Shown: positions 8,016-17,030 of the stretch, piece after piece
How positions within the stretch are numbered: the stretch's first letter is position 1
How the letters are laid out: each line of letters starts with the position of its first letter
Assembly (NCBI RefSeq): GCF_000327065.1
Contig: NC_019936.1
Location: 2,880,001 to 2,944,000, forward strand
Length of the DNA stretch: 64,000 nt
From: Stutzerimonas stutzeri RCH2
GTDB lineage: Bacteria; Pseudomonadota; Gammaproteobacteria; Pseudomonadales; Pseudomonadaceae
Reading direction: 5' to 3'
Notes under the pieces: generated by a model
Told to the model about the DNA's origin: nothing
What the model saw: only the letters and a program-made list of their open reading frames with translations
The model's database searches: none
Made by a program: the position numbers and the translations under genes

Positions 8016-9377
8016 TTACGCGCCCTCCACGTGGATCAGTTGGTCCTGCTCTTTCTTCACGGCCTTGACCATCTGGTCACGCCAGTAGCCGTGCTGCACC
8101 ACGTACAGACCTTCGTCTTCGGTGCGCACGCCGCTGAGCAGCGGATGCAGGTCGATCTGCTGGGCGCTTTCGTCGGCCCCTTCGATCCAGTGAGCAGCGC
8201 CGCGGGACATATCGTTCCACTGCAGCGAACGGCCCTGGAAGCCTTCCTGACAGGCACGGAACTCTTCCAGATCATCCGGCGTGGCCATGCCCGAGACGTT
8301 GAAGAAGTCTTCGTACTGACGGATGCGACGGGCGCGGGCCTCGGCGCTCTCGCCCTTCGGTGCGATGCAGTAGATGGTGACTTCGGTCTTGTCGACGGAG
8401 ATCGGACGGGCGATACGCAGCTGCGAGCCGAACTGGTCCATCAGGTACAGGTTCGGATACAGGCACAGGTTGCGCGAGTGGCCGATCATCCAGTCGGCAC
8501 GGGCCTCGCCGAACTCTTCGACCAGACGATCACGCTGCGAGAACAGCGGACGGTCTTCCGGGTTGTCCCAGCGGGTCCAGAGCAGCATGTGGCCGTTCTC
8601 GAAGGAGTAGAAACCACCGCCCTTCTTGCCCCAGCCGCCGGCGCTCATGGCGCGAATGTCGTCGCCGGCGTCTTTCAGCTTGCGCTGCTGCTGGGTCGCG
8701 GCGTAGTTCCAGTGCACGGCGGTCACGTGGTAGCCGTCGGCGCCGTTTTCGGCCTGCAGCTTCCAGTTGCCGTCGAAGACGTAGGTGGAGGAGCCACGCA
8801 GCACTTCCAGGCCTTCTGGCGACTGGTCGACGATCATGTCGATGATCTTGCGCGACTCGCCGAGGAAATCTTCCAGCGAGGAAACGTCGGGATTGAGGCT
8901 GCCGAACAGGAATCCGCGGTAGGACTCGAAGCGCGCGACCTTCTTCAGGTCATGCGAGCCGTCGCAGTCGAAGCTCTCCGGGTAGCCGGCTTCCTTGGGG
9001 TCCTTCACCTTGAGCAGCTTGCCCGAGTTGTTGAAGGTCCAGCCATGGAACGGGCAGGTATAGGTCGCCTTGTTGCCGCGCTTGTAACGGCAGAGCGTTG
9101 CGCCGCGATGGCTGCAGGCGTTGATGAAGGCGTTGAGGACCCCATCCTTGTTGCGGGCGATGAAGATCGGCTGCCGCCCCATGGTGGTGGTGTAGTAGTC
9201 GTTCTTCTCGGGAATCTGGCTCTCGTGGGCAAGGTAGATCCAGTTGCCCTCGAAGATGTGCTTCATCTCGAGCTCGAAAAGCTCCGGCGCGGTGAAAATC
9301 TCACGCTTGCAGCGAAAGATGCCTTTCTCTTTGTCTTCTTCAAGCAGCGAATCAAGGTAGTCGATTCCCAGGGACAT
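8016..9377 (-). CDS. benA: Benzoate 1,2-dioxygenase, large (alpha) subunit
   Basis: Catalytic subunit that adds O2 to benzoate to give the cis-1,6-diol. It is 453 aa. The Rieske domain has Cys88/His90 (CSH) and Cys108/His111 (CPFH). The mononuclear iron site has His217 and His222 with Asp214 nearby ([10 protein letters not shown]). It is the first structural gene after benR, with a GGAGG ribosome-binding site. Upstream lies a Pm-like promoter with two BenR boxes and a CA-rich motif touching the ribosome-binding site. Confidence 0.97.
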   Translation of the reverse strand: MSLGIDYLDSLLEEDKEKGIFRCKREIFTAPELFELEMKHIFEGNWIYLAHESQIPEKNDYYTTTMGRQPIFIARNKDGVLNAFINACSHRGATLCRYKRGNKATYTCPFHGWTFNNSGKLLKVKDPKEAGYPESFDCDGSHDLKKVARFESYRGFLFGSLNPDVSSLEDFLGESRKIIDMIVDQSPEGLEVLRGSSTYVFDGNWKLQAENGADGYHVTAVHWNYAATQQQRKLKDAGDDIRAMSAGGWGKKGGGFYSFENGHMLLWTRWDNPEDRPLFSQRDRLVEEFGEARADWMIGHSRNLCLYPNLYLMDQFGSQLRIARPISVDKTEVTIYCIAPKGESAEARARRIRQYEDFFNVSGMATPDDLEEFRACQEGFQGRSLQWNDMSRGAAHWIEGADESAQQIDLHPLLSGVRTEDEGLYVVQHGYWRDQMVKAVKKEQDQLIHVEGA

Positions 9378-9391
9378 GACCGGGGCCTCCG

Positions 9392-9402
9392 TTGTTATTG
9401 TT
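9392..9402 (-). promoter_or_regulatory. CA-rich (AAnAAnAA) motif in benA leader
   Basis: AACAATAACAA lies one base upstream of the GGAGG ribosome-binding site of benA on the minus strand. It is a full match to the AAnAAnAA Hfq/Crc target and is placed to block ribosome access. Confidence 0.6.
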
Positions 9403-9414
9403 TCTACGTGATGA

Positions 9415-9478
9415 AGGCTACGGCGCTGGAGGCGGCATCAATATCCGTTTCCTGCAGGACCTTTATCCGTTTTCTGCA
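9415..9478 (-). promoter_or_regulatory. benA promoter with two BenR/XylS direct repeats (Pm-like)
   Basis: Two 15-bp direct repeats of the form TGCA-N6-GGATA are seen on the minus strand, at 9464-9478 (TGCAGAAAACGGATA) and 9442-9456 (TGCAGGAAACGGATA), starting 22 bp apart. They match the XylS/BenR half-site TGCA-N6-GGNTA. Exactly 21 nt after the proximal repeat comes TAGCCT (9415-9420), one base from the TAGGCT -10 element of the TOL plasmid Pm promoter, at the same distance. Transcription would start near 9408, leaving about a 30-nt leader. BenR with benzoate is the expected activator. Confidence 0.82.
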
Positions 9479-9617
9479 CAACGCAAGAAGGCAAATTGAC
9501 GCACCCACAGGCAGCCGGCGGCCAGCCCGCCCGCAAGGGGGCGGAACAGCTCGACAGCGAGGGTGGTAGTGAAGAAAAGGAGCCGCTGCCGTCGGAATGG
9601 CAGCGACTCAAGGGGAC

Positions 9618-10571
9618 TCAGTGATGGCGGCGCAGCGTGTCCGAAGGCAGCTCGCCGAAGGTGCTCTTGTAGCTTTCCGAGAAACGGCCGAGGTGCATGA
9701 AGCCGTAGTCCATGGCGATCTCGGTGATGTTGCGCACCTTCGCCGACGGGTCGCTCAGTCGACCGTGGATCTGCTCCAGCTTGCGCTGACGGATATACGA
9801 TTTGGGCGTGGTGCCAACCTTGCGTTCGAACAGCAGGTAAAGCGAGCGCAGGCTCATGTTAGCCAGTGTGGCCAGCTGCTCAACCGAGATGTCTTTTTTC
9901 AGATGCTCATCGATGTAGTCGGTCAACCGCCCGAACGAAGGGCAGCTGTCGCCGAAAGGATCGCGTCGGATATTGCTGGCCAGGCTGAAAAGCAGCTTGC
10001 TGGCGATGATCCGACTGTACTGCTCCTGGATTTGCGGGATGCTCTGCTCGGAGCCAGCCTCGCGGCAAATCAGGCTGACCAGGCTGTCGAAGCCATCCAG
10101 ATCCTTGAGTGCATGGCGATTGGCACTGAAGCGAATGCCGTCGGCAGGTGCCTGCCATTGGTTTTCGCCGCAGGCTTTTTCCAGAAAGGATGCCGGCAAC
10201 TTGACGATGAGCTTTTCGCAATCATCCGAATAAGTCAGGTCGACCGGGTCGTCGGGGTTGATCAGCAACAGTTCGCCGGGAGTGAAATAGTGCTCCTGGC
10301 CTCGCCCGCGCCACAGGCAGTGGCCGCGCTGCAACAGCTGCAGGTGAAAGATGGTTTCCAGCGCCGGCGAAGTGACATGGACACTGCCGCCATAGCTGAT
10401 CTGGCAGAGGTCGAGTTTGCCGAACTTGCAGTGGCTCAGACTCGCCTGCGGGCTGCCCGTGCGCGGCAGACGAATGCAGTGCGACCCCACGTGCTGATTG
10501 ACGTAGTCCGAGACGGCATGCGGGTCGGCATGCTCGAAGATCCTGCTTTTATCGCTCAGCAGTCTGTCCAT
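9618..10571 (-). CDS. benR: BenR, AraC/XylS-family activator of benzoate degradation
   Basis: Transcription factor of about 317 aa that, with benzoate, activates benABC. The N-terminal half is the sensor domain. The C-terminal part (about 205-317) holds two helix-turn-helix motifs, including VEQLATLANMSLRSLYLLFE and the AraC signature ending GFMHLGRFSESYKSTFG. The frame opens with a GTG at 10574, and the following ATG at 10571 is preferred. It sits just upstream of benA in the same direction, and the 240-bp gap holds its likely target. The leader has a CA-rich motif, and an ANR-type box lies about 80 bp upstream. Confidence 0.93.
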   Translation of the reverse strand: MDRLLSDKSRIFEHADPHAVSDYVNQHVGSHCIRLPRTGSPQASLSHCKFGKLDLCQISYGGSVHVTSPALETIFHLQLLQRGHCLWRGRGQEHYFTPGELLLINPDDPVDLTYSDDCEKLIVKLPASFLEKACGENQWQAPADGIRFSANRHALKDLDGFDSLVSLICREAGSEQSIPQIQEQYSRIIASKLLFSLASNIRRDPFGDSCPSFGRLTDYIDEHLKKDISVEQLATLANMSLRSLYLLFERKVGTTPKSYIRQRKLEQIHGRLSDPSAKVRNITEIAMDYGFMHLGRFSESYKSTFGELPSDTLRRHH

Positions 10572-10586
10572 CACCAGGCACTCAAA

Positions 10587-10594
10587 TTATTTTT
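10587..10594 (-). promoter_or_regulatory. AAnAAnAA motif in benR leader
   Basis: AAAAATAA lies 15 nt upstream of the preferred benR ATG on the minus strand. It fits the Hfq/Crc consensus, though A-rich DNA can match by chance. benR mRNA is a known Crc target in P. putida, which supports it. Confidence 0.4.
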
Positions 10595-10651
10595 ATCGTT
10601 CGCGGCGCTCACGCACCTGCGCCTTTGCACCTGCACTGCAAGTGCTCGGGC

Positions 10652-10665
10652 TTGATCCATGTCAA
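10652..10665. promoter_or_regulatory. ANR/DNR-type (FNR-family) box upstream of benR
   Basis: TTGATCCATGTCAA matches the TTGAT-N4-ATCAA consensus except for one base. It lies 81-94 bp upstream of the benR start, in the only gap that can hold the benR promoter. It suggests oxygen- or nitrogen-oxide-linked control. This is a motif match only. Confidence 0.45.
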
Positions 10666-10757
10666 GAATATAGGTTGATTCAAGCATAGGAGATTCGACC
10701 AACGGACGACATACGTTCGTTCGGTGACCGCACAGTTTTTGTACAGCTTCGAAGCGG

Positions 10758-11900
10758 TCAGGATCGAGCACGCCGACGCGGAGATAACGCATCGACAACT
10801 GATTCTGAGTACTCCTGCTCGGCACCCACCGATGCCGTCTGAGCCAGCGGGTCCGCCAGGCTGTCCTGCATGTCCTCGATCTGTTGGAACATGCCGTTCA
10901 GCACGTCGACCAGCGCCGGGTCGAAGTACAAACCCGCCTGCTCACAGATATAGGCCTGCGCCCTCTCCTTCGACCAGGACTCCTTGTAAGGCCGCGGGGA
11001 GCGCAGCGCGTCGTACACGTCACACAGCGCCACCACCCGCGCCGCCAGAGGAATCTCTTCGCCCTTAAGTCCGTGCGGATAGCCAGTGCCGTCCCAGCGC
11101 TCATGGTGATACAAGGCAATCTCGGCAGCCATTTCCAGCAACGGAGACTCTTCTCCGTCACGCAGGATCGCGTGGCCGATCTGGGTGTGCCGCTGCATGA
11201 TCTTGCGCTCCAGGTCGGTAAGCGTGCCGGGCTTGAGCAGAATGTGATCAGGAATGCCGATCTTGCCGACGTCATGCATCGGAGCAGCCAGGCGTATGCG
11301 CTCCACCCACTCAGCAGGCTGACCGAGCGCCGCCGCAATCAACGCTGCCGACTCACCAATACGGATAATGTGCTGACCTGTCTCGTCATCCTTGTATTGC
11401 GCGGCACGCGACAGACTGCAGATGACCGACTGGTAGCTCGCGTTCAGCTGCTCGGTACGTTCGCAAACCTTGCGCTCCAATGTCTCCCGTTCGATCTTCA
11501 GCTGCTTGCTGGCCCAGCTCAGCTGCAACTGGTTGCGCACTCGCAGCAGCAGCTCCGGCAGGTCCAGCGGCTTGCTGATGAAATCATTGGCACCCAGCTT
11601 GAGGCTGGAGCAACGACTTTCCCTGTCACTGAGCGCGCTGACCATGACCACCATGCGGTTGTGTTCGCGCCCGGAAAGGCTGCGGAGAATGTCGAAGCCG
11701 TTGGGCGCCGGCATGTCCACATCGAGCAACAGCAGATCCCAATCGTTCTGCTGCAACCAAGCAAGCCCGGCAGCAGAGTCGCTGAAAGCCATTATCCGTT
11801 GCACGCCGATTGCGCGAACGCTGGACTCAAGCAGACGCAGGCTGGCAGTGATGTCATCGATGACGACTACTGTGGAGTGGCGAATCTCATCAGACAACAC
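10758..11900 (-). CDS. Response regulator with HD-GYP phosphodiesterase domain
   Basis: A receiver domain (about 8-130, VVVIDD and LLLDVDMP with the phospho-acceptor Asp, and SKPLD) is followed by a linker helix and an HD-GYP domain (about 165-350). The HD-GYP motifs are complete: HDVGKIGIPDHILLKPG and GTGYPHGLKGEEI. Such proteins usually hydrolyse c-di-GMP. The start is a GTG at 11900 with GGAGG nine bases upstream, overlapping the end of the hybrid kinase gene by 11 bp. The two are therefore translationally coupled and probably form one phosphorelay. The last ~30 residues look disordered. Confidence 0.9.
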   Translation of the reverse strand: MLSDEIRHSTVVVIDDITASLRLLESSVRAIGVQRIMAFSDSAAGLAWLQQNDWDLLLLDVDMPAPNGFDILRSLSGREHNRMVVMVSALSDRESRCSSLKLGANDFISKPLDLPELLLRVRNQLQLSWASKQLKIERETLERKVCERTEQLNASYQSVICSLSRAAQYKDDETGQHIIRIGESAALIAAALGQPAEWVERIRLAAPMHDVGKIGIPDHILLKPGTLTDLERKIMQRHTQIGHAILRDGEESPLLEMAAEIALYHHERWDGTGYPHGLKGEEIPLAARVVALCDVYDALRSPRPYKESWSKERAQAYICEQAGLYFDPALVDVLNGMFQQIEDMQDSLADPLAQTASVGAEQEYSESVVDALSPRRRARS

Positions 11901-14775
11901 CTTGAGCCACCTCCGCCAACAGCGCCTCGATCAGCCCGCGCAGCTCCTGCATATCCAGCGGTTTGCGCAATAGCCCCTGGCAGTCCAGGCTTGCCGCTCG
12001 CAAGGCTTCGGCGCCAGTGACGGCGCTCAGCACCACGACGGGCACGCCCTGGCAGCGCACATCACGGCGCAAGCGACTCAACAGCTCCTCACCATTCATT
12101 TCCGGTAATTTGAGATCGAGCAGCACCAGATCAGGCGGCGCGGCGAGTATCTGCTGCAGCGCGCTGACGCCATTGCTCGCCACCTCGACGAGCGCAATGT
12201 CCGCAAGCGCGGTGCGCACCAGAAACTGGCTGGCAGGATTGTCCTCGACGTAAAAGACCCGGGGTAATCCCTGGCGCATCACTGCCTCAAGCGGCGCTTC
12301 GCTCCCAAGCAGCGGTAGCTCGATCCAGAAGCTGCTGCCAATACCCGGTTCGCTGTGCAAGCCCATGCGACCCCGCATAAGCGCTGCCAGCTCCTGACAG
12401 AGCGCCAGGCCGATACCGGTTCCCTGGATCATGGTGTTCTCGCGGCCGAGGCGCTGGAACGGCTCGAATACCCGGTTCTGCTGATCGCTTGCGATCCCCA
12501 ACCCGGTGTCCTCCACCAGCAATCGGATATAACCCGCCGCCACCTGATAGCTGAGCGTCACCTGGCCAGCCGGCTTGTTGTACTTGATCGCATTGGATAG
12601 CAGGTTGAGCAGGACCTGCCGCAGCCGCCGCGGGTCGGCGCGAACCTGCAATGTGCTTTCGGGCAGATCGACGTTCAGCTGCAGCCCGCGCTCGGCCACT
12701 TCCGCCCGCACCAGCTCGGCGCTTTCCTGCATCAGCTTGCTGACGTTGACCATCTGCAGCTCTACAGAGGTCGACTGCAACTGCGTGCCTGACCAGTCGA
12801 GGATGTCGCCAACCAGCTGATTGAGATGACGGCTGGCCCTGAGAATCTCATCGAGGAAGTCGGCGTTGCCATCGGGCCGCACGTCCTGCTTCATGCGCAT
12901 GAGCTGGGCGAACCCCTGGATCGCATTCAGAGGTGTACGCAATTCGTGGCTCATGCTGGAGATGAAGCGAGACTTCGCCTGGTTGGCCACCTGAGCATCC
13001 AGGATCGTCTGCCGCAATTCCGCCTCGATACGCTTGAGCCCATCGATGTCGACATGCGTACCGGCGACCAATGTTGCCTTCCGACTGACCGGGTCGCGCT
13101 CCAGCACCCTGCCGCGGCTCAGCAGCCAGTGATACTCGCCGTCGCGGCCGGCGAAACGGAATTCGCCCGAATAGCTGTCATCCGTGCCATTGGCCATATG
13201 CACGTGAGCCTGGCGAACTCGCTCGACGTCGTCCGGATGCACCCGCAGGAAAAAGTCCTCGAGCGCGATGACATCGCTGGAAAGGCCGAAGCGCTGACAG
13301 AAACGCCCGCGAAGCCGGGTCATGCCGGTCTGGTAATTGATTTCCCAGAGGCTTTCGGTGGCACTCTCCAGAACCAATTCAAGACGCTCATGGGTACGCA
13401 GGCGCTGCGCTTCGCTGTTTTCCAGCTGCATGCCGACCAGCGACGCGTGCCCGGCCATCTGGTCGAGTTCGCGTATGTCGGAGGACACCCTGGCAGGCAG
13501 CCAGTTGCCCTGCCCGATCTGATCCATCATCTGCGAAATGCCGGAAATCGGGGCCAGGAGTTGCTGGCTGAGCCTGCGCGCGCGCGTCCACATGTACGCA
13601 AAAAAGGCCAGGTAGAACAGCACGAGACCACCGATCAACAGATAACCGATCTGCTGGTAGCGGCTGGCCAGCGCATTGGTCCGGCTGAACACGTCTTCCT
13701 CATCGACGACAGTCAGCAGGCGCCAACCGGTAGGCTCGATGACCGACCATGCCACAAGGTGGGCACGCCCGTTGAGCACGACCGATTCGACACCACTGGG
13801 CTTTGCATCGATGGCCTTCGCCAGCGCCACCGTCTGCGGATTCTTGTCCAGCCTGAAGTCGTCCGGCTTGAAGATCTCGCGACGCACAGCATCGTCGTAG
13901 GAGTGCTCGGTCAGCTCGTCCAGCCCGAAATCGGCTTCACCGGGTTCGGGCATCGCAAGAATATTCAGACCAGCCCCCACCAGCATCGCATAGCCATTCC
14001 ATGGCACCTGCAACCGGCCAATCTGCTCGAGAATACCGCCGACCGTGATATCGATCCCGACCACACCTTCGAGGAAGTCGCCACGGTATACCGGTGCGAT
14101 CGCCGACATCATCCAGCCGTGCCCGGCCGGATCGACGTAGACGTCGGTCCACACCACCTTACGCTCGGGGTTATGCGTAGCATCGGCCAGGTAATAGAAG
14201 TTGTAGTTGGGGATCACCATGTCATGCGGATACTGGTCCGGCGTCAGAAACCAGGGGTAGATGTGGTTAAGGCTGTCCCAACTGTTGAAGTACAGACTCG
14301 CCACGAGCGGATTATTAAGCTCCATCTCCTTCATCAGCGGCTCCAGAACCGACAGCTTCGCGACCTTCTGTAGGTCCTGCTGCTCGGCCGCCGTGGAGTT
14401 CGCATAGAAAACCGCGGCGCCTCCGTCATCTACTGGCGTATAGCGCACACCGTTGTCGCTGAGTGCAAGCTGCGGCAGCACTGGCGTGCTCTCGTCGAGC
14501 AACGCGCGGGTAGTGAGATTGCGGTAGGTCTCGGTCAGTGCACGCACCTGCGTAAGCTGCTCGACGACGACGCGGGCTTCCTGATTAGCGGAAGCCTCCA
14601 GATCCTCGACGGCGCTTTGCCTCAGGTACTCGATCTGCGTATCGCGAATCGCGTTGTTACTCAGCAGATACACCGCGATGAGCACCATCTCCACTAGAAC
14701 CAGTGGAATCAGCGCACTCTGGACGAACGCGCGCCAGATCCATTTACGCAGCCCGAGAAAGGTTTTCGACCGCAT
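11890..14775 (-). CDS. Hybrid sensor histidine kinase (dCache-PAS-HisKA-HATPase-REC)
   Basis: Membrane sensor of 961 aa from the ATG at 14775 (MRSKTFLGLRKWIW). TM1 is at about 18-40. A periplasmic double-Cache-like sensor domain spans about 45-370, TM2 about 376-397 and a HAMP-like linker about 400-465. A PAS fold follows (about 475-590, ending ATLVAGTHVDI). The HisKA domain has phospho-His610 in SHELRTPLNAI. The HATPase has the DTGLGIA and GTGIGLALC boxes, and a C-terminal receiver has LLDLKLPEMNGEEL. A small-molecule ligand is likely but unknown. It overlaps the HD-GYP regulator gene, its probable output. Confidence 0.9.
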   Translation of the reverse strand: MRSKTFLGLRKWIWRAFVQSALIPLVLVEMVLIAVYLLSNNAIRDTQIEYLRQSAVEDLEASANQEARVVVEQLTQVRALTETYRNLTTRALLDESTPVLPQLALSDNGVRYTPVDDGGAAVFYANSTAAEQQDLQKVAKLSVLEPLMKEMELNNPLVASLYFNSWDSLNHIYPWFLTPDQYPHDMVIPNYNFYYLADATHNPERKVVWTDVYVDPAGHGWMMSAIAPVYRGDFLEGVVGIDITVGGILEQIGRLQVPWNGYAMLVGAGLNILAMPEPGEADFGLDELTEHSYDDAVRREIFKPDDFRLDKNPQTVALAKAIDAKPSGVESVVLNGRAHLVAWSVIEPTGWRLLTVVDEEDVFSRTNALASRYQQIGYLLIGGLVLFYLAFFAYMWTRARRLSQQLLAPISGISQMMDQIGQGNWLPARVSSDIRELDQMAGHASLVGMQLENSEAQRLRTHERLELVLESATESLWEINYQTGMTRLRGRFCQRFGLSSDVIALEDFFLRVHPDDVERVRQAHVHMANGTDDSYSGEFRFAGRDGEYHWLLSRGRVLERDPVSRKATLVAGTHVDIDGLKRIEAELRQTILDAQVANQAKSRFISSMSHELRTPLNAIQGFAQLMRMKQDVRPDGNADFLDEILRASRHLNQLVGDILDWSGTQLQSTSVELQMVNVSKLMQESAELVRAEVAERGLQLNVDLPESTLQVRADPRRLRQVLLNLLSNAIKYNKPAGQVTLSYQVAAGYIRLLVEDTGLGIASDQQNRVFEPFQRLGRENTMIQGTGIGLALCQELAALMRGRMGLHSEPGIGSSFWIELPLLGSEAPLEAVMRQGLPRVFYVEDNPASQFLVRTALADIALVEVASNGVSALQQILAAPPDLVLLDLKLPEMNGEELLSRLRRDVRCQGVPVVVLSAVTGAEALRAASLDCQGLLRKPLDMQELRGLIEALLAEVAQGVV

Positions 14776-15245
14776 GAAGGTATTTCCCCGGTTACTAGAG
14801 ATGCGCAAGAGTTGGCGGGCAGTTCGAATGATCGAGCATGGGCCTGACATACGTTGCCAAACGGCGAATGAGGAACCCAGGTCGCAGCGAAGCAAGCCAG
14901 CCGAACAATTTCATGGCTGACTGATTTACGTGCATGACCATTCGGTTTGCAGGGGGCGCGCAAGCTGCGCCACCAGAGATGTGTGCCTGAAGATCGAAGC
15001 ACACGCACATTTGCTGAAGAAATTCTGCGGAGGCGCGCACGTTAATTCAAGGCAGCACCACTTAATAAGAAATTTCCTACATCGGCATCGGACGTTTCGC
15101 CGTTAAGCCGGAAGAAAACTCTGGGATCATTCCGGCAGGTAGGCAGAACCTGACCGAGTAGCAAGGAATCTGCCCTTGGCCCGTGTCGCCAAGCAATCCG
15201 CTCACGGAAACCGGGCGAGTCATTCCCGAGCAAAGGAGAAATACA
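14776..15245. other. Gene-free spacer between divergent signalling genes
   Basis: The 470-bp gap separates the hybrid kinase (leftward) from the FleN-like ATPase (rightward). Short frames here lack a convincing start or family. It must contain both promoters, but no clear -35/-10 pair or known operator was recognised. The only firm signal is AAGGAG at 15233-15238 before the rightward gene. Confidence 0.5.
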
Positions 15246-16070
15246 GTGAACCCTGTACAGGTTATCGCTGTTACTGGAGGTAGAGGGGGCTGCGGCAAGA
15301 CGAACGTTAGCGTGAATCTTGCGCTCGGCCTGGCAGCCCTCGGACGCCGGGTCATGATTTTGGACGCAGACCTGGCGCTGGCCAATGCCCATGTCCTGCT
15401 TGGGCTAGCCAGCAAACAGACCGTTGCCGACGTGCTCCGTGGCACCTGCTCTGCGGAACAGGCGATGCTGAGCTTCAAGGGAAATGTCCGGCTTCTGCCA
15501 GGGACATGCGGCGACCTGTCGATGGCGCATCTGACCGCCACCCAGCAAGCAGGCCTGATTCATGCAGTCAGCGATATTCGTGACACGCCCGATGTTCTGA
15601 TCATCGACACGGCGTCGGGGATTTCCGACTCGACGATGAATTTCATTCGTGCCTCGCGCCAGGTGCTGGTGGTGATCACCGACGAGCCGGCATCTTTCAA
15701 TGGTGCCTACAACCTCATCAAATTGCTCAACCGCAATTACGGCATCAATCACTTCCATGTGCTGGCGAACATGACTCGCACGCCCCATGAAGGTCGCGCG
15801 CTGTTCTCCAGAATGGTCCAGATCACCGATCGCTTCCTGAGCGTCGTACTGGATTATCTCGGCGACGTGCCATTCGACGAAAGCGTTCGCACTGCAGCGC
15901 ACAAGCGCCGTGCGGTATTCGAAGCCTATCCGAAGTCGAAATGCGCTGTGGCTTATCAGAAGCTGGCGAAGAAGGTCGATGAATGGCCGTTGCCGGTCTA
16001 TCCCCGCGCGCATCTGGAGTTTTTCGGAGACAACCTGCTCAACCCCGCGCTGGAGCGCCTGGCGTCCTGA
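15246..16070 (+). CDS. MinD/FleN-like P-loop ATPase with altered Walker A
   Basis: SIMIBI-class ATPase of about 274 aa, resembling the flagellar-number regulator FleN/FlhG and MinD. The start is the GTG at 15246, seven bases after AAGGAG. The Walker A reads TGGRGGCGKTNVSVNLALGLA in overlapping parts. The signature lysine of the usual GGKGGVGKT form is Arg, and the following Val is Cys. Walker A' is LDADLALANAHVLLG and Walker B is VLIIDTASGISD. No flagellar genes surround it, so it is a paralogue and not the usual fleN. Its partner is unknown. The signalling genes on either side suggest a polar or regulatory role, which is inference. Confidence 0.8.
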   Translation: MNPVQVIAVTGGRGGCGKTNVSVNLALGLAALGRRVMILDADLALANAHVLLGLASKQTVADVLRGTCSAEQAMLSFKGNVRLLPGTCGDLSMAHLTATQQAGLIHAVSDIRDTPDVLIIDTASGISDSTMNFIRASRQVLVVITDEPASFNGAYNLIKLLNRNYGINHFHVLANMTRTPHEGRALFSRMVQITDRFLSVVLDYLGDVPFDESVRTAAHKRRAVFEAYPKSKCAVAYQKLAKKVDEWPLPVYPRAHLEFFGDNLLNPALERLAS

Positions 16071-16138
16071 CAGGAGCGTCAGCTGCCAATCAACCCTTAG
16101 GGATACGTGACTTGCGGTTGCCGCACTGCGAACGGCAA

Positions 16139-16955
16139 TCAACCAGCGCCGAGCTGCAGTTCCTGGAGAGCGGCGTCCAGCTTTCGTAATGCGTACAGCA
16201 GTGACTCCGCCTCGCGGCGTACGCCATCGAAGGACAGCTGTTCAATACAGACACCTTCCAGCGCTTGGCAACTCTCGACCACATCCTGTGCGCCAATCAG
16301 ACCAACCGCTCCCCTGATCCGGTGGGCGAAATTGGCCAACTCTTCGATGTCGCGCGCCATCATCAACTGTTCAAGCTTGCGAATATCTGCCTGGGTAGCG
16401 ATACAAGGTACTGACCAGCAGCTGCATCGCCTTCGGATCCGCCGCGGGCAAACGCCTCAGTCGTTCCCGCAGCGCTTGCGAGTCAAGTTCGCCGCTTGGA
16501 ACGCTCTGCACATCGGACGACACGCCCTGCATATGCACCTTTATATAGTGGTCGATGTCGACCAGATCCATTGGCTTGAAAAAGCACTCATCCATCCCGG
16601 CCGCCAGGCATCGCTCACGCTCCTCCGCAACGGCGTTTGCGGTGAACCCAATAATCAGGCACGGCTGCGCCGACTTCGCTCGTTCCGCTTGGCGGATGGC
16701 CTCGGTCAAGGCACAACCATCCATCACCGGCATTCGAGAGTCGGTGATCACAACGTCAACGTCGCCGGCAAACCATTGGGCAAGAGCTGCTTCACCATCA
16801 GATGCGCCAACGACCCGATAGCCAAGAAAGCTGAACTGCTGCTGAAGCAGCATCAACCCAGGTGGATAGTCATCGACAACGAGTAATCTCAGTTGCAGCG
16901 GCTTCGCGGATTCATCACCGGACGACCCATCCGCTGCGTAAAGGTTGGCAACCAT
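16139..16955 (-). pseudogene. Receiver-HPt protein (EvgS/BvgS C-terminus-like), frameshifted
   Basis: Two frames encode consecutive parts of one protein. The first part (start ATG 16955) has an EvgS/BvgS-type receiver (RLLVVDDYPPGLMLL, VVITDSRMPVMDG, GFTANAVAEE, CFFKPM) and the beginning of an HPt domain, and stops at 16371. The rest of the HPt (IATQADIRKLEQLM, then FAHRIRGAVG with the phospho-His) continues in another frame to 16139. The shift lies near 16390-16400, and removing one base restores about 271 aa. No sensor or kinase part is present, so it is either a stand-alone RR-HPt gene or the remnant of an unorthodox kinase. The frameshift could be a sequence error. Confidence 0.72.
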
Positions 16956-17030
16956 TGGCTCGACTCGGTAAGTAAGGCGGCACCGCAATAGACCAGGCGG
17001 CGCACTCGCTCTGTTTAGTTGATGCAGCGG

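Noticed and set aside
7365..9569. 734-codon plus-strand open frame opposite benA/benB/benC
   Set aside because: High GC leaves long open frames opposite real genes. The minus strand encodes recognisable benzoate dioxygenase subunits, and the plus frame shows no family motif or ribosome-binding site.
10571..10825. 84-codon minus-strand frame between the HD-GYP regulator and benR
   Set aside because: It overlaps both the regulator gene end and the benR promoter region, has no ribosome-binding site and no recognisable family.
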